A stretch of 51,701 nucleotides of DNA from NCBI GenBank assembly GCA_036260255.1, contig DATAAF010000062.1:1-51701 (forward strand). Reading direction: 5' to 3'. This document shows, piece by piece, positions 34,554-42,915 of this stretch. Source of the stretch: DASZJY01 sp036260255 (GTDB taxonomy: Bacteria > Actinomycetota > Acidimicrobiia > Acidimicrobiales > AC-14). Under the pieces are notes generated by a model, which saw only the letters and a program-made list of their open reading frames with translations, was not told the origin of the DNA and made no database searches. A program made the translations under genes and the position numbers. How positions within the stretch are numbered: the first letter of the stretch is position 1; every line of letters starts with the position of its first letter.

Positions 34554-35576
34554 GTGCCCATCCTCGACCAGAGCGCCGCTGCCAAGCGCCCGCACCCGGG
34601 GCCTCGAGCAGGCGCCCGAGCACCGTCCGCCGGTGTGCCCATGCGCCCGGGCCCGGCGGTGAGACCGGCGTCCCCGAGGATGAGCCTGGCCGAGATGGGC
34701 AGGAAGGTGGCCCAGAAGGGTGCCTCGGGCACTCTGGAGGCGGGATCGAGGAGGCTACGGAGCTCCCTCAAGACCTCCATCGCGAGGGGCGTGGCCGCCG
34801 CCCTGCGACTGCTCCCGGAGGACGTACGCCTCGCCGTCAAGACTTCGACCATCCCGGTGACGAGGCTCGACTACGAGGGTGCCGACATCGTGCTCGCGGT
34901 CGACTCGGCCGTCGACTTCATGCGAGCGGCCGCCTGCCGGAAGGAGCCGGGCACCGTCCGCTGGATCGAGAGCAGCGTGAGAGCCGGCGACGTCTTCTAC
35001 GACATCGGCGCCAACGTCGGCGCGTACTCGATGGTCGCGGCCAGCCAGGCACCGCCGCACGTCGTCGTCCACGCCTTCGAGCCGAGCTTCTCGACGTACC
35101 ACCAGCTCTGCAACAACGTCATCCTGAACGGCCTCGAGCGCTCCGTCTTCCCCCACCTCATCGCGATCGGTGCGGCCAAAGGGGTGTCCACGCTCAACTA
35201 CCAGTCGTTGGTGGCGGGGACGTCGCTCCATACGGTGGGCGCCAAGATCGATTTCCGGGGGAAGGAGTTCGAGCCCGTTTACGAGCAGCGGGTGCTGGTG
35301 TTCGGCCTCGACGACCTGGTCTTCGACTGGGGGTTCGACATGCCGAACCACGTCAAGATCGACGTCGACGGGACCGAGCTGGACGTGCTCCGGGGAGCTC
35401 GCCGGGTGCTGGCCGACGACCGGCTCCGGACGGTGCTCATCGAGATCTGCCATGACCGCGGCGAGACCCGAGCCATCAAGGACCTCCTCGCCGCCTCCGG
35501 CCTCACCCTCGCGTCCGAGGACGTCCTGCAGCCCACCGTGACGAACTGCGTCTTCGTCCGGGCGACCTTCTCGTAG
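34554..35576 (+). CDS. FkbM-family methyltransferase
   Basis: 340 residues from GTG 34554. FYDIGANVGAYSMVAA is the SAM motif; HAFEPSFSTYHQL, the region around NNVILNG, and VKIDVDGTELDVLRGA are the FkbM hallmarks. Members O-methylate sugars and polyketides. The first 42 residues are low-complexity Pro/Ala/Arg. GTG 34554 has CGGAG nearby, while ATGs at 34641 and 34680 give shorter forms, so the start is uncertain. It is divergent from the ulosonic-acid operon and 48 bp before the TylF-like gene. Confidence 0.88.
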   Translation: MPILDQSAAAKRPHPGPRAGARAPSAGVPMRPGPAVRPASPRMSLAEMGRKVAQKGASGTLEAGSRRLRSSLKTSIARGVAAALRLLPEDVRLAVKTSTIPVTRLDYEGADIVLAVDSAVDFMRAAACRKEPGTVRWIESSVRAGDVFYDIGANVGAYSMVAASQAPPHVVVHAFEPSFSTYHQLCNNVILNGLERSVFPHLIAIGAAKGVSTLNYQSLVAGTSLHTVGAKIDFRGKEFEPVYEQRVLVFGLDDLVFDWGFDMPNHVKIDVDGTELDVLRGARRVLADDRLRTVLIEICHDRGETRAIKDLLAASGLTLASEDVLQPTVTNCVFVRATFS

Positions 35577-35624
35577 GGCCCGCTCCCCCGCGCGACAGTC
35601 CTTGGGAGGAGAGTGGAACAACCG

Positions 35625-36470
35625 ATGATCACGCCCGTACGCCCACGGAACCGCGTCGTCCGCTTCGCGCGGCGGTGCGCGCGCAGGGTCATCCGCTTCC
35701 CCCTCGACCGGGCGCCGTTCGAGATGTTCCGCCGCAAGCCGAACCATCACTACGTGCCCGACTACTACGGTCACTCGGCGTACAAGGACCTCGACATTCT
35801 GGCCCTTCCGACGTTCGGCGAGCTGGCCCGGGAGGCCGTCGCCGGCGGTCGGACGTTTTTGTACTACGACAAGCTCTACACGGTCTTCCAGAGCCTCTGG
35901 AACCTCGCCCGGCGACCCGGCGGAACGCGCACGATCACCATCGCCGACGTAGGCACGTTCAGGGGTGGGGGCGCGTACTTCATGGCGTCATGTGCCGAGG
36001 CGATGGGCGTCGAAGAAGTAAGGCTGCACTGCTTCGACACGTTCGACGGCCACCAACTGGAGGACGTTCGACCGGAGCTCGAGCCCTCCCAAGAGGCCGG
36101 TCGCCGGATGGGTCGCTACCGGGACGTCGCCGCCGACGAGGTCCGACGGTACCTGGCCCGCTTCCCGGCCGCGGTGGTGCATGTCGGGCGGTTCCAGGAC
36201 ACTGCGGCGGAGGTGGCCGCAGAGTCCTTCGACTTCGCGCACGTCGACGTGAACCTCTACGAGCCGACCGCCTTCGCCATGTCCTTCCTCGACCAGCGGC
36301 TGGCCGACGACGGCATCATCCTGGTGGACGACTACGGCAGCCTCACGAACCCCGGCGTCCACAGAGCCGTCAACGAGTTTCTCGAGAGCCACACCGACTA
36401 CGTGAAGTTCCATCTGCTGACGAACCAGTGTGTGCTCCTGCGGAGGCGGCCCGTCACCTCCGACGCTTGA
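35625..36470 (+). CDS. TylF/MycF-type sugar O-methyltransferase
   Basis: 281 residues. ADVGTFRGGGAYFMA is the SAM loop. CFDTFDGHQ and FDFAHVDVNLYEPT (TylF signature, metal-binding acidic residues) follow, with LVDDYGS near the end. TylF and MycF are Mg2+-dependent O-methyltransferases of deoxysugars. A strong SD-like GGGAGGA (35604-35610) lies 14 nt before ATG 35625 and 2 nt before GTG 35613, so either could be used. Together with the FkbM gene it points to a methylated sugar in the glycan. Confidence 0.85.
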   Translation: MITPVRPRNRVVRFARRCARRVIRFPLDRAPFEMFRRKPNHHYVPDYYGHSAYKDLDILALPTFGELAREAVAGGRTFLYYDKLYTVFQSLWNLARRPGGTRTITIADVGTFRGGGAYFMASCAEAMGVEEVRLHCFDTFDGHQLEDVRPELEPSQEAGRRMGRYRDVAADEVRRYLARFPAAVVHVGRFQDTAAEVAAESFDFAHVDVNLYEPTAFAMSFLDQRLADDGIILVDDYGSLTNPGVHRAVNEFLESHTDYVKFHLLTNQCVLLRRRPVTSDA

Positions 36471-36486
36471 CACCAAGGCCACGTCG

Positions 36487-38217
36487 TCAACGCCGGACCG
36501 CCAGGGCCACCTCCTCTGCGGGATAGACGAAGGGGCTGCCCGTCAGTATCCCGTCGCAGATGACGTCGAGGCCCAAGCTGGAGCCTGGCCGCAACTGCTC
36601 CGCGGTCTCGAGCTGCCAACGGAACTCGTGGGCGGCGACGAAGGTGTCGTCGGCGAAATCGAGGGGGATCATCCGCCGGAAGAAGAAGTGGTAGGCGTAC
36701 CGACGGGCCCGCTCCACGACGTCGTCGGGGAGGCGGCCGGCGAGCGGCAGGCGGTCGAGGATCGCCAGGTACGCGTCCTCGGACTCGGCGTCGAGCGTGA
36801 TGCCCTTGTTCCGTACCCACGCCTCGCCCGCAACCACGACCGGGATGCCCATCGCCGAGAGCTCGACGCCGGTCTTGGTCCCATAGATCAGGACTGCGTT
36901 GCACGCCTGCATCGCGGCGTACGTGCTGAGCTTGCTCTCGGGCGGGATGACGTGGACGTTGGGCGGGAGCGTCGGGAAGGCCTCGGCGATGGCCTCCAGG
37001 AAGGGCTGCTTGGACCTCACATACCCCGTGATCTCGGCGGGGTGCACCCGGATGAGGAGTTGGAGGTCGGGACGACGGGCGAAGTAGGCGATCGTCGTTC
37101 GGGCCCAGTGGAGCATGCTCGGGAAGGCGTTCGCCCGGTAATGCAGCTGCGCGTCCCACATGACGTTGGTGAGCATCCCGATGCAGGGCTTGGAGAAGTC
37201 CACCCCGGTCTCCGCCTGGATGGCGTCGAGGTCGGCCTTGGGCTGGCGGTTGAAGCTCACCCAGTCGTTGGCGCCCGACCAGCGGCTCCTCAGGTAGTCC
37301 ATGAGCTCGGCGTCGAGCTCGCTCGACCAGCGCATGGTCTCCCACGTCTCGGTGGGCTCCGACAGCAGCGTGTGATGGTACGTGTCGCCGTGGCTGAGGA
37401 GCACCCGTGACTTGCGGTAGGCGACGTCCCAGTTGACCACCCGGACATGGCGGCGGCGGAGCACGTCACCGACGACCCCTTGGGGAACGTAGATGCCGTG
37501 GTGGAACACGGCCACGTCGAACCCGACGTCGTCCACGAGCCGCTCGGTCGCCGCCCTGGTGAGGAGCGCCGCCTCCAGGTAGCGGCGCAGGACGATCTCC
37601 GATTCGGCGTCGTCTCGGAGCTGCGCCCGCCCGAAGAACCGCAAGGCACCGGCTTGGGCGTGTTCCCCCACGTGCACGCCGTCGAGCACGAGGTCGGGGA
37701 TCTCCGAGGCGGGGACGTCGGCGGCGAGCCGGCGACACTCCTCGGCGACCGCGGGGCCGACCAGCTCCCGGTACCGGTGGACGGGGACACCCAGCGAGCT
37801 GTACATGTCGTGAGCCGGCTCGAAGCAGGCCCGGCAGTACCCGGCGGTCGGGCCGGTGACCGCGAAGCGCTTCTCGTCGTAGAAGTCGCTCGTGCACTGG
37901 TAGCACGCCGGCATGGCCCCGTCGCACAGCAGCACGTGCACGTCGGCACCCCGAAGGGTCAGCGCGACCGCGACGAGGCTCTCCACCCGGGTTCCCGCGA
38001 CGTACCCGCCGCCCACCGTCGCCACGAGGACCTTCGTCTTGGCCGGCGAACGGTCGGCCCGAGCGGCCTGGAAGGAGGGCGAACGAGCCAGGACGTCGTC
38101 CCACGAGGGCTGGCGGGCCCGGAGCTGGCGGAGCAGCCAGCGGTCGCGGACGTAGGGGTTGGCGGCGACCCGGGACCTCAAACGCCGCACGAGAGACGAC
38201 GCCGGCACGCCCTTCAC
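36487..38217 (-). CDS. Capsule-synthesis-like GT-B glycosyltransferase with Cys cluster (copy B)
   Basis: 576 residues, the same length as copy A. The Cys cluster is conserved: C98, C105, C108, C128 and C131 (LLCDGAMPACYQC...CRAC, spacing x19). The middle and C-terminal parts carry long near-identical stretches to copy A, for example VDFSKPCIGMLTNV, RVHPAEITG and GEAWVRNKGITLDAESE; the first 60 residues differ. It probably uses the same donor class but another acceptor, or acts in tandem as successive transferases do. The GTG start overlaps the stop of a 14-codon open frame by 4 nt (GTGA). Confidence 0.78.
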   Translation of the reverse strand: MKGVPASSLVRRLRSRVAANPYVRDRWLLRQLRARQPSWDDVLARSPSFQAARADRSPAKTKVLVATVGGGYVAGTRVESLVAVALTLRGADVHVLLCDGAMPACYQCTSDFYDEKRFAVTGPTAGYCRACFEPAHDMYSSLGVPVHRYRELVGPAVAEECRRLAADVPASEIPDLVLDGVHVGEHAQAGALRFFGRAQLRDDAESEIVLRRYLEAALLTRAATERLVDDVGFDVAVFHHGIYVPQGVVGDVLRRRHVRVVNWDVAYRKSRVLLSHGDTYHHTLLSEPTETWETMRWSSELDAELMDYLRSRWSGANDWVSFNRQPKADLDAIQAETGVDFSKPCIGMLTNVMWDAQLHYRANAFPSMLHWARTTIAYFARRPDLQLLIRVHPAEITGYVRSKQPFLEAIAEAFPTLPPNVHVIPPESKLSTYAAMQACNAVLIYGTKTGVELSAMGIPVVVAGEAWVRNKGITLDAESEDAYLAILDRLPLAGRLPDDVVERARRYAYHFFFRRMIPLDFADDTFVAAHEFRWQLETAEQLRPGSSLGLDVICDGILTGSPFVYPAEEVALAVRR

Positions 38218-38258
38218 GGCGCGACTCGCGGCTCGACCCCAGCCTGGTACTCGGTCAC
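38214..38258 (-). CDS. Possible 14-residue upstream ORF
   Basis: A GTG at 38258, 7 nt after TAGCCT, opens a 14-codon frame (MTEYQAGVEPRVAP) whose TGA overlaps the GTG start of the glycosyltransferase by 4 nt. The arrangement looks like a leaderless short ORF coupled to the main gene. With only 14 codons, chance cannot be excluded. Confidence 0.3.
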   Translation of the reverse strand: MTEYQAGVEPRVAP

Positions 38259-38265
38259 GAGGTTC

Positions 38266-38271
38266 AGGCTA
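38266..38271 (-). promoter_or_regulatory. -10 hexamer TAGCCT upstream of copy B
   Basis: TAGCCT lies in the 76-bp gap before the copy B glycosyltransferase, 7 nt ahead of a GTG that opens a 14-codon frame. Confidence 0.35.
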
Positions 38272-38293
38272 CCCATGCCGCGACGCGCACCCA

Positions 38294-39070
38294 CTAGGCC
38301 TGCAAGCGGCCTGGATCCGCAGCCGTGCGCCCCTCTTGCAACTCCTCGAGGGAGAGATGGAACAGGCGACCTCCGAGGTCCACTTGCAAACCCGGCAGTC
38401 CTGGGAAGGTCAGCGCCCGGACCAGGCGCAGCAGTTGGCCGCCACTCAGCGCTCCCACGTCGGCGTGCTCTCGCAAGGCGACGAAGTCGGCCTTCGAGTG
38501 GTAGCTGCCCTTCTCCGGCGGGGCAGGGCGGGTGGGGGGTCGGTCCCCGCCCAGGATCTTCGGCCACACCTGCCGGAAGATCTCTCGTTCGGCGCGGCGA
38601 ACCCGCTCGTGAAGCGACCCACCGGTGTCGTAAGGGTACTGGCGAACTCGGATCTGCATGACGATCGGGCCCTTGTCCAGTGCCGGCACGATCTCATGAA
38701 GGGTCGCCCCCGCCGGCGTCTGCTCCCACAGCGCCCAGAAAACGGGGTAATACCCCCGACCCCAGGGAAGATAACCCGGATGGAGGTTGTACATGACCCC
38801 GTATCGAGCAATGAGTGCGGCCGAGAAGACCCTGGGGTAATGGACGCAGACAGCGACGGATCCCGTCTCGACATGTCGAGGATCGGGAGGATCGCGATCG
38901 GTTCGCTGCGAGCATGTTCGGGCCGCATCCAAGATGTCATCGTCGTAGCTGAAGACGGAATGGATCCGCGTGTCTCCAACCTGGCCCAGCGTCCAACCCC
39001 CCAGGTCGCCACCGAGGTAAAGGTCAATGACGGGCGCGTCGTGCGACCTCGCCGCGGTGCTGCCGCTCAC
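38294..39070 (-). CDS. Small formyltransferase-family protein (sugar N-formyltransferase?)
   Basis: 258 residues. The catalytic region has NLHPGYLPWGRGYYPVFWAL (Asn and His of the formyl-transfer site) and ATLHEIVPALDKGPIVMQ (catalytic Asp), as in methionyl-tRNA and sugar formyltransferases. The N-terminal Rossmann part is short (DLYLGGDLGGWTLGQ onward) and lacks the usual MKI start. A tRNA enzyme would be longer with a C-terminal OB fold, absent here, so formylation of an amino sugar is favoured. It would fit the divergent aminotransferase at 39618. GTG 39070 is chosen because TACACT lies 6 nt upstream; the open frame continues farther as non-coding-looking Arg/Pro sequence. Confidence 0.75.
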   Translation of the reverse strand: MSGSTAARSHDAPVIDLYLGGDLGGWTLGQVGDTRIHSVFSYDDDILDAARTCSQRTDRDPPDPRHVETGSVAVCVHYPRVFSAALIARYGVMYNLHPGYLPWGRGYYPVFWALWEQTPAGATLHEIVPALDKGPIVMQIRVRQYPYDTGGSLHERVRRAEREIFRQVWPKILGGDRPPTRPAPPEKGSYHSKADFVALREHADVGALSGGQLLRLVRALTFPGLPGLQVDLGGRLFHLSLEELQEGRTAADPGRLQA

Positions 39071-39076
39071 GGGCCG

Positions 39077-39082
39077 AGTGTA
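39077..39082 (-). promoter_or_regulatory. -10 hexamer TACACT, leaderless start
   Basis: TACACT ends 6 nt before the GTG at 39070 of the formyltransferase gene and supports that start. Confidence 0.45.
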
Positions 39083-39613
39083 GGTGCGCGATGAGCGGGG
39101 ATCCCCCGAACGCCGCCCCCGACGGTGGGGGCCGCAACCAGATCCGGCTGTCGCGGGGCGCCCGCGACCGCCGCACCTCGTGCCCCGCGTCGGGCTGGAG
39201 CAGGCGGGGCTGCGTTGCATCGCAAAGGGTCGGGAACCCTTGTAGTAGCATGGCCAGGGTAGCGAGCGACGGGGCCGAGGGCCGGTCGGAACGAGACTTT
39301 CGCGACAAGAAGGAATCCTCCCAACGGGCACAAAGGGGGACCTTGCTGGAAGCTGGGGGTCGTCCGAGCCGGCGGCGCCGCACTGCGACGGATGCGCGCG
39401 TTCGTTCCGCCAACGCGGCCTGCGACGGCCCGATGGTCCCGCGACGAGGCTTCGACGACGTAGCGACAGCCGTCGCCTCGGCGCTTGCCGGTCAGTGCCG
39501 CTTCGCCATCGCCCTGGGCCACCCGGCCCGGCGACTCCCGTCCACTTGGACGACCGAGCCGATCGAGACAGGCGCTCCTCCGGCCAGATGCGGGATTTCT
39601 ACGGTCCCCGACG
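39083..39613. other. 530-bp gap without a convincing gene
   Basis: This is the longest non-coding stretch, between the divergent formyltransferase and aminotransferase genes. Open frames here have Arg/Pro/Ser-rich, shadow-like translations. Two small hairpins occur: GCCCCC-GACGGT-GGGGGC near 39113-39130 and AAGGGT-cggga-ACCCTT at 39225-39241. No operator, IS remnant or RNA gene was recognised. Confidence 0.5.
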
Positions 39614-39619
39614 TAGGAT
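39614..39619 (+). promoter_or_regulatory. -10 hexamer TAGGAT before aminotransferase
   Basis: TAGGAT lies 7 nt before GTG 39627 and overlaps the annotated ATG at 39618; if used, the aminotransferase starts at 39627, leaderless. A second candidate, TACGGT at 39600-39605, would serve the ATG. Confidence 0.35.
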
Positions 39620-40835
39620 GACGGCAGTGGCCAGACGCAAGCGCCGGTTGTCCGATCTCGCCATTTTCGGCGGACCTCCCCTCGCACCCTTGCCGCTCCA
39701 CGTGGGCAGGCCGAACCTCGGCGACAAATCGCGCGTCCTCCGCCGCATATCCGACATTCTCGACCGACGGTGGTTGACGAACGGCGGGCCCCTCGTCCAA
39801 GAGCTTGAGGAGACACTCGCCGACTTTCTCCAGGTCGAGCACTTCATAGCGACTTCCAACGGGACATTGGCCTTGGAGATCGCCACTCGCGCGACCTCCA
39901 TGACCAATCAAGTCATCGTACCGGCGTTCACATTCGTCGCTACGCCCCATAGCTTGACCTGGCAGGGGCTGGAACCGATGTTCTGTGACGTACGTCCCGC
40001 CACCCACCTCCTCGACACCGAGGCGGTCGAGCGGGCGATCAACCCGAGCTGTACCGGCATCGTCGGTGTGCACCTCTGGGGGCGTGCCTGCGACGTGGAA
40101 GCGCTGCAAGCCATCGCCCGTGCCCACGGGGTGAGCCTCGTTTACGACGCCGCTCACGCCTTCGCTTGCTCACACCGGGGGCGCCGTCTCGGGAACTTCG
40201 GCGACGCCGAGGTGTTCAGCTTCCATGCCACGAAGTTCGTCAACGGCTTCGAGGGAGGCGCCATCGCGACGAACGATCCTGAGGTTGCCGCCAAGGCTCG
40301 GCTGATGAGGAACTTCGGCTTCTCCGGGTACGACCAGGTCGACTCCATCGGGACCAACGCGAAGATGCACGAAGCCTCCGCCGCCATGCTCCTGACCTCG
40401 TTCGAAGCGATCGACGACATCATCGACCACAACCGTCAGATCTACAACGAGTACAAGTACCGCCTCGAAGGCATACCTGGCATCGGCCTCCTGCGGTACG
40501 ACGAGACCGAGCACAACAACTACCAGTACATAGTGCTGGAGGTCGACGCGGCAGAGTCCGCGCTGGGTCGCGACGATCTCATGCGCGTTCTCTGGGCGGA
40601 GAACGTCCTGGCCCGGCGGTACTTCTACCCTGGTTGCCACCGGATGGAGCCGTACCGGTCGCGTCCCCCCGACAAGAGGCCCGTTCTTCCGGCAACGGAG
40701 TGGCTTGCCGATCGGGTCGTCACGATGCCCACCGGGCAGGAGCTCACGCTCGAAGCGGTGCGGGACATCTGTGACGTCATCGCCCTCGTGGTCTCGAACA
40801 GTGACCGCGTGGGCAAGGCGTTGGTCGACACGTGA
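39618..40835 (+). CDS. DegT/DnrJ/EryC1 PLP sugar aminotransferase
   Basis: 405 residues. RRWLTNGGPLVQELEETLADFL, TSNGTLALEIA, VIVPAFTFVAT, VYDAAHAFAC (PLP-stacking Asp) and FSFHATKFVNGFEGGAI (PLP Lys) define the family. It puts an amino group on a 4-keto (or 3-keto) nucleotide sugar, a step that could follow the CapD-type dehydratase at 2838-4694. The divergent formyltransferase may then N-formylate the product. Start either ATG 39618 or GTG 39627 (TAGGAT 7 nt upstream). It is coupled to the next glycosyltransferase by a GTGA overlap. Confidence 0.93.
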   Translation: MTAVARRKRRLSDLAIFGGPPLAPLPLHVGRPNLGDKSRVLRRISDILDRRWLTNGGPLVQELEETLADFLQVEHFIATSNGTLALEIATRATSMTNQVIVPAFTFVATPHSLTWQGLEPMFCDVRPATHLLDTEAVERAINPSCTGIVGVHLWGRACDVEALQAIARAHGVSLVYDAAHAFACSHRGRRLGNFGDAEVFSFHATKFVNGFEGGAIATNDPEVAAKARLMRNFGFSGYDQVDSIGTNAKMHEASAAMLLTSFEAIDDIIDHNRQIYNEYKYRLEGIPGIGLLRYDETEHNNYQYIVLEVDAAESALGRDDLMRVLWAENVLARRYFYPGCHRMEPYRSRPPDKRPVLPATEWLADRVVTMPTGQELTLEAVRDICDVIALVVSNSDRVGKALVDT

Positions 40836-41755
40836 AGCTGAGCGTATGCCTCATCACCTACAACCATGAGGCGTACGTTCGAACCGCTTTGGAGAGCGTT
40901 CTCGACCAGGAAGTCGACTTTCCTCTCGAGATCGTCGTCGCCGACGATGCTTCGGTCGACGGAACCGTCTCGATCATCGAGGAATACCGCGCGAAGCATC
41001 CCGACTTGATCAACCCGGTGGGTGACGGGACGCACCGAGGGGTCACCGGGAACTTCGCCAAGGGCTTGCGGGCGTGCCAAGGCGAGTACATCGCCTTGCT
41101 CGAGGGTGACGACTACTGGACCGACTCCGAGAAGCTGAGCTCCCAGGTGGCCTTCCTCGATCGCCATCCGGAGTGTGCCCTGTCGTTCCACCCGGTCACC
41201 GCCGTCGACGACGGTGGCCGACCGCTGTCCTACAACCCCTTTCCGACGTTCCACCGCACGTTCTTCGAGCTGAAGGACCTGTTGACCGCGGGGAGCTTCG
41301 TCCCGACCGGGTCGATCGTGCTCCGGAACGGTCTGTTCGAGCCACTGCCGCAGTGGTTCTTCGACGTGCCCATCGCCGACTTCCCACTCAACGTGCTGAT
41401 GGCGCGGCACGGCCGGATCGCCCGCATGGGCAAGAGCATGGGAGCATGGCGGTTGCATGGAGGCGGGTCGTTCTCGTCACGAACGAACGCCGACCGCTGC
41501 GGGGAGGTCGTGCGCATGTACGACTACATCGACGGAGAGCTCGGACACGCCTACAGCCGTCTCATCACGGGGGTGAAGAGCTACTGGCAGGCGGTTGAGT
41601 CCGTGCGGGTCGGCGACGAGGCGGCAGGCCGGAAGTTCGCCCGGCGCCGAGTCGCGACATGGCCGCCGAACGCGCAGTGGGCCAAAGCGTGCGTCATGGC
41701 CACGTCGCCGGCGCTCTATCGGGCGGTTGCACGGCGTTTCGCCGAGCTGACGTAG
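40832..41755 (+). CDS. Glycosyltransferase family 2
   Basis: 307 residues. The GT-A fold is shown by LSVCLITYNHEAYVRTALESV, VVADDASVDGT and LLEGDDYWTD (acidic metal-binding motif), then an acceptor region to HGGGSFSS. Clear membrane spans are lacking, so it is a peripheral cytoplasmic enzyme. The GTG start overlaps the aminotransferase stop by 4 nt, so it probably transfers the amino sugar made by its neighbour. The 179 bp after it hold no gene. Confidence 0.92.
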   Translation: MKLSVCLITYNHEAYVRTALESVLDQEVDFPLEIVVADDASVDGTVSIIEEYRAKHPDLINPVGDGTHRGVTGNFAKGLRACQGEYIALLEGDDYWTDSEKLSSQVAFLDRHPECALSFHPVTAVDDGGRPLSYNPFPTFHRTFFELKDLLTAGSFVPTGSIVLRNGLFEPLPQWFFDVPIADFPLNVLMARHGRIARMGKSMGAWRLHGGGSFSSRTNADRCGEVVRMYDYIDGELGHAYSRLITGVKSYWQAVESVRVGDEAAGRKFARRRVATWPPNAQWAKACVMATSPALYRAVARRFAELT

Positions 41756-41934
41756 CGCGGTCGCCGTGACAACCGGCCTCGGCTAGCGTCACAAGCGGGC
41801 GCACGCGACGCTGGAACGGGTCGGCGCGACCAATGCGCGGACGTGCGCTTCGACATGGCCGCCAACGCGGGCGCTCTAGGCGAAGGCACTCCGCGTCGGC
41901 AACGTGTACTGGGTTACGCACGAACAGGAGGGCA

Positions 41935-42915
41935 ATGAAGGCCCCTGCGCTGGTCGACCGGGTCCGTAGCACGCCGCCGCGTGAGCTGGCCGAGATCGCC
42001 GTCCACAAGGTCCCGCCCCTGCGGGCCACCTACAAGGCGTATCACCGGTTCCGGTACTGGGACCCCGTCTGGTACCACGTCCTCAACCGGGCCGGGAAGA
42101 CGCACTACCTGCAGCGCCAGATCTCTTTGCGCCCGGTACAGCAGCAAGCTCTGGACGCTCTCCGGGCTGAGGGCATCTTCCAGCTCTCGGTCGACGAGCT
42201 GTTCGACGACCCCGGGCTCCTCGAGCGGCTGCAGGCAGAGGCCAGCGCGGCCCTGGCGAGCCCCGAGATCGCCGCCCAGGTCGCCGAGGGCGAGAGCCGC
42301 GACAGGGAGAAGAGCTTCCTCGTGCGGGTCCTCGGCGAACGGCCGGTGGTCGACCTCGGGAGCGAGCTCGTTCGGCTCGCCCTCCGCGACGAGGTCCTCG
42401 ACATCGCCGCGTGCTACCTCGGCCTCTCCCCCCGCCTGAAGGCCTTCGACCTCTGGTACAACCTGCCCGTCGACCCCTCGTCGCCGGCGGTCCTGTCGCA
42501 GCGCTGGCACCGCGACTACGACGACCACCGTCTCGTCAAGATGTTCGTGTGCCTGGTCGACGTCGACGAGTCGATGGGTCCTTTCACCTACGCCCGGGGA
42601 ACGCACTCGAGGGGCGAGTACGCCGACGTCCTCCCGACCAGCCCGCCCCGGGGGTCGAACCCCCCGGACGGGGCGGTCGAGGCGGTGATCCCCCCGAGCC
42701 AGGTCAAGATGTGCACGGGGAAGGCGGGGACGCTCGTCCTGTGCGACACCCACGGCCTGCACCAGGGTGGGCGCAGCGTGTCCGACCCGAGGCTCCTCTA
42801 CATGGCCAACTACGCGTCCGACGCCGCCAACGCGCCCTACCTCATCGACGTCCCGCCGAACCTCCCGGCCGACGGCCTCTCGCCGGCCGCCAGGTTCGCG
42901 CTGCGACTCGATTGA
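41935..42915 (+). CDS. Phytanoyl-CoA dioxygenase (PhyH) family Fe(II)/2OG oxygenase
   Basis: 326 residues. The iron triad is visible: RWHRDYDDH (His-x-Asp) and, about 80 residues on, CDTHGLHQGGR, with the distal His and the 2-oxoglutarate Arg. FVCLVDVDESMGPF and YARGTHS complete the PhyH pattern. Such enzymes hydroxylate small molecules; in glycan loci they may hydroxylate a lipid or sugar. The ATG is preceded by a full SD (AGGAGGG, 41926-41932), although spacing is short. Its stop overlaps the TTG start of the flippase gene. Confidence 0.9.
   Translation: MKAPALVDRVRSTPPRELAEIAVHKVPPLRATYKAYHRFRYWDPVWYHVLNRAGKTHYLQRQISLRPVQQQALDALRAEGIFQLSVDELFDDPGLLERLQAEASAALASPEIAAQVAEGESRDREKSFLVRVLGERPVVDLGSELVRLALRDEVLDIAACYLGLSPRLKAFDLWYNLPVDPSSPAVLSQRWHRDYDDHRLVKMFVCLVDVDESMGPFTYARGTHSRGEYADVLPTSPPRGSNPPDGAVEAVIPPSQVKMCTGKAGTLVLCDTHGLHQGGRSVSDPRLLYMANYASDAANAPYLIDVPPNLPADGLSPAARFALRLD

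Noticed and set aside
39225..39241. AAGGGT/ACCCTT hairpin as terminator or operator
   Set aside because: Short 6-bp stem, no T-run, and not at a gene end; kept only as a note in the intergenic entry.
39091..39621. 176-codon open frame in the large gap
   Set aside because: Arg/Ser-rich, no motif, no SD or TANNNT at a suitable place; looks like chance in GC-rich DNA.
41649..41880. Similar short stretches (gacatggccgcc.aacgcg) near 41656 and 41855 as a duplication
   Set aside because: Only about 18 bases match and one base differs; could be chance in GC-rich sequence.
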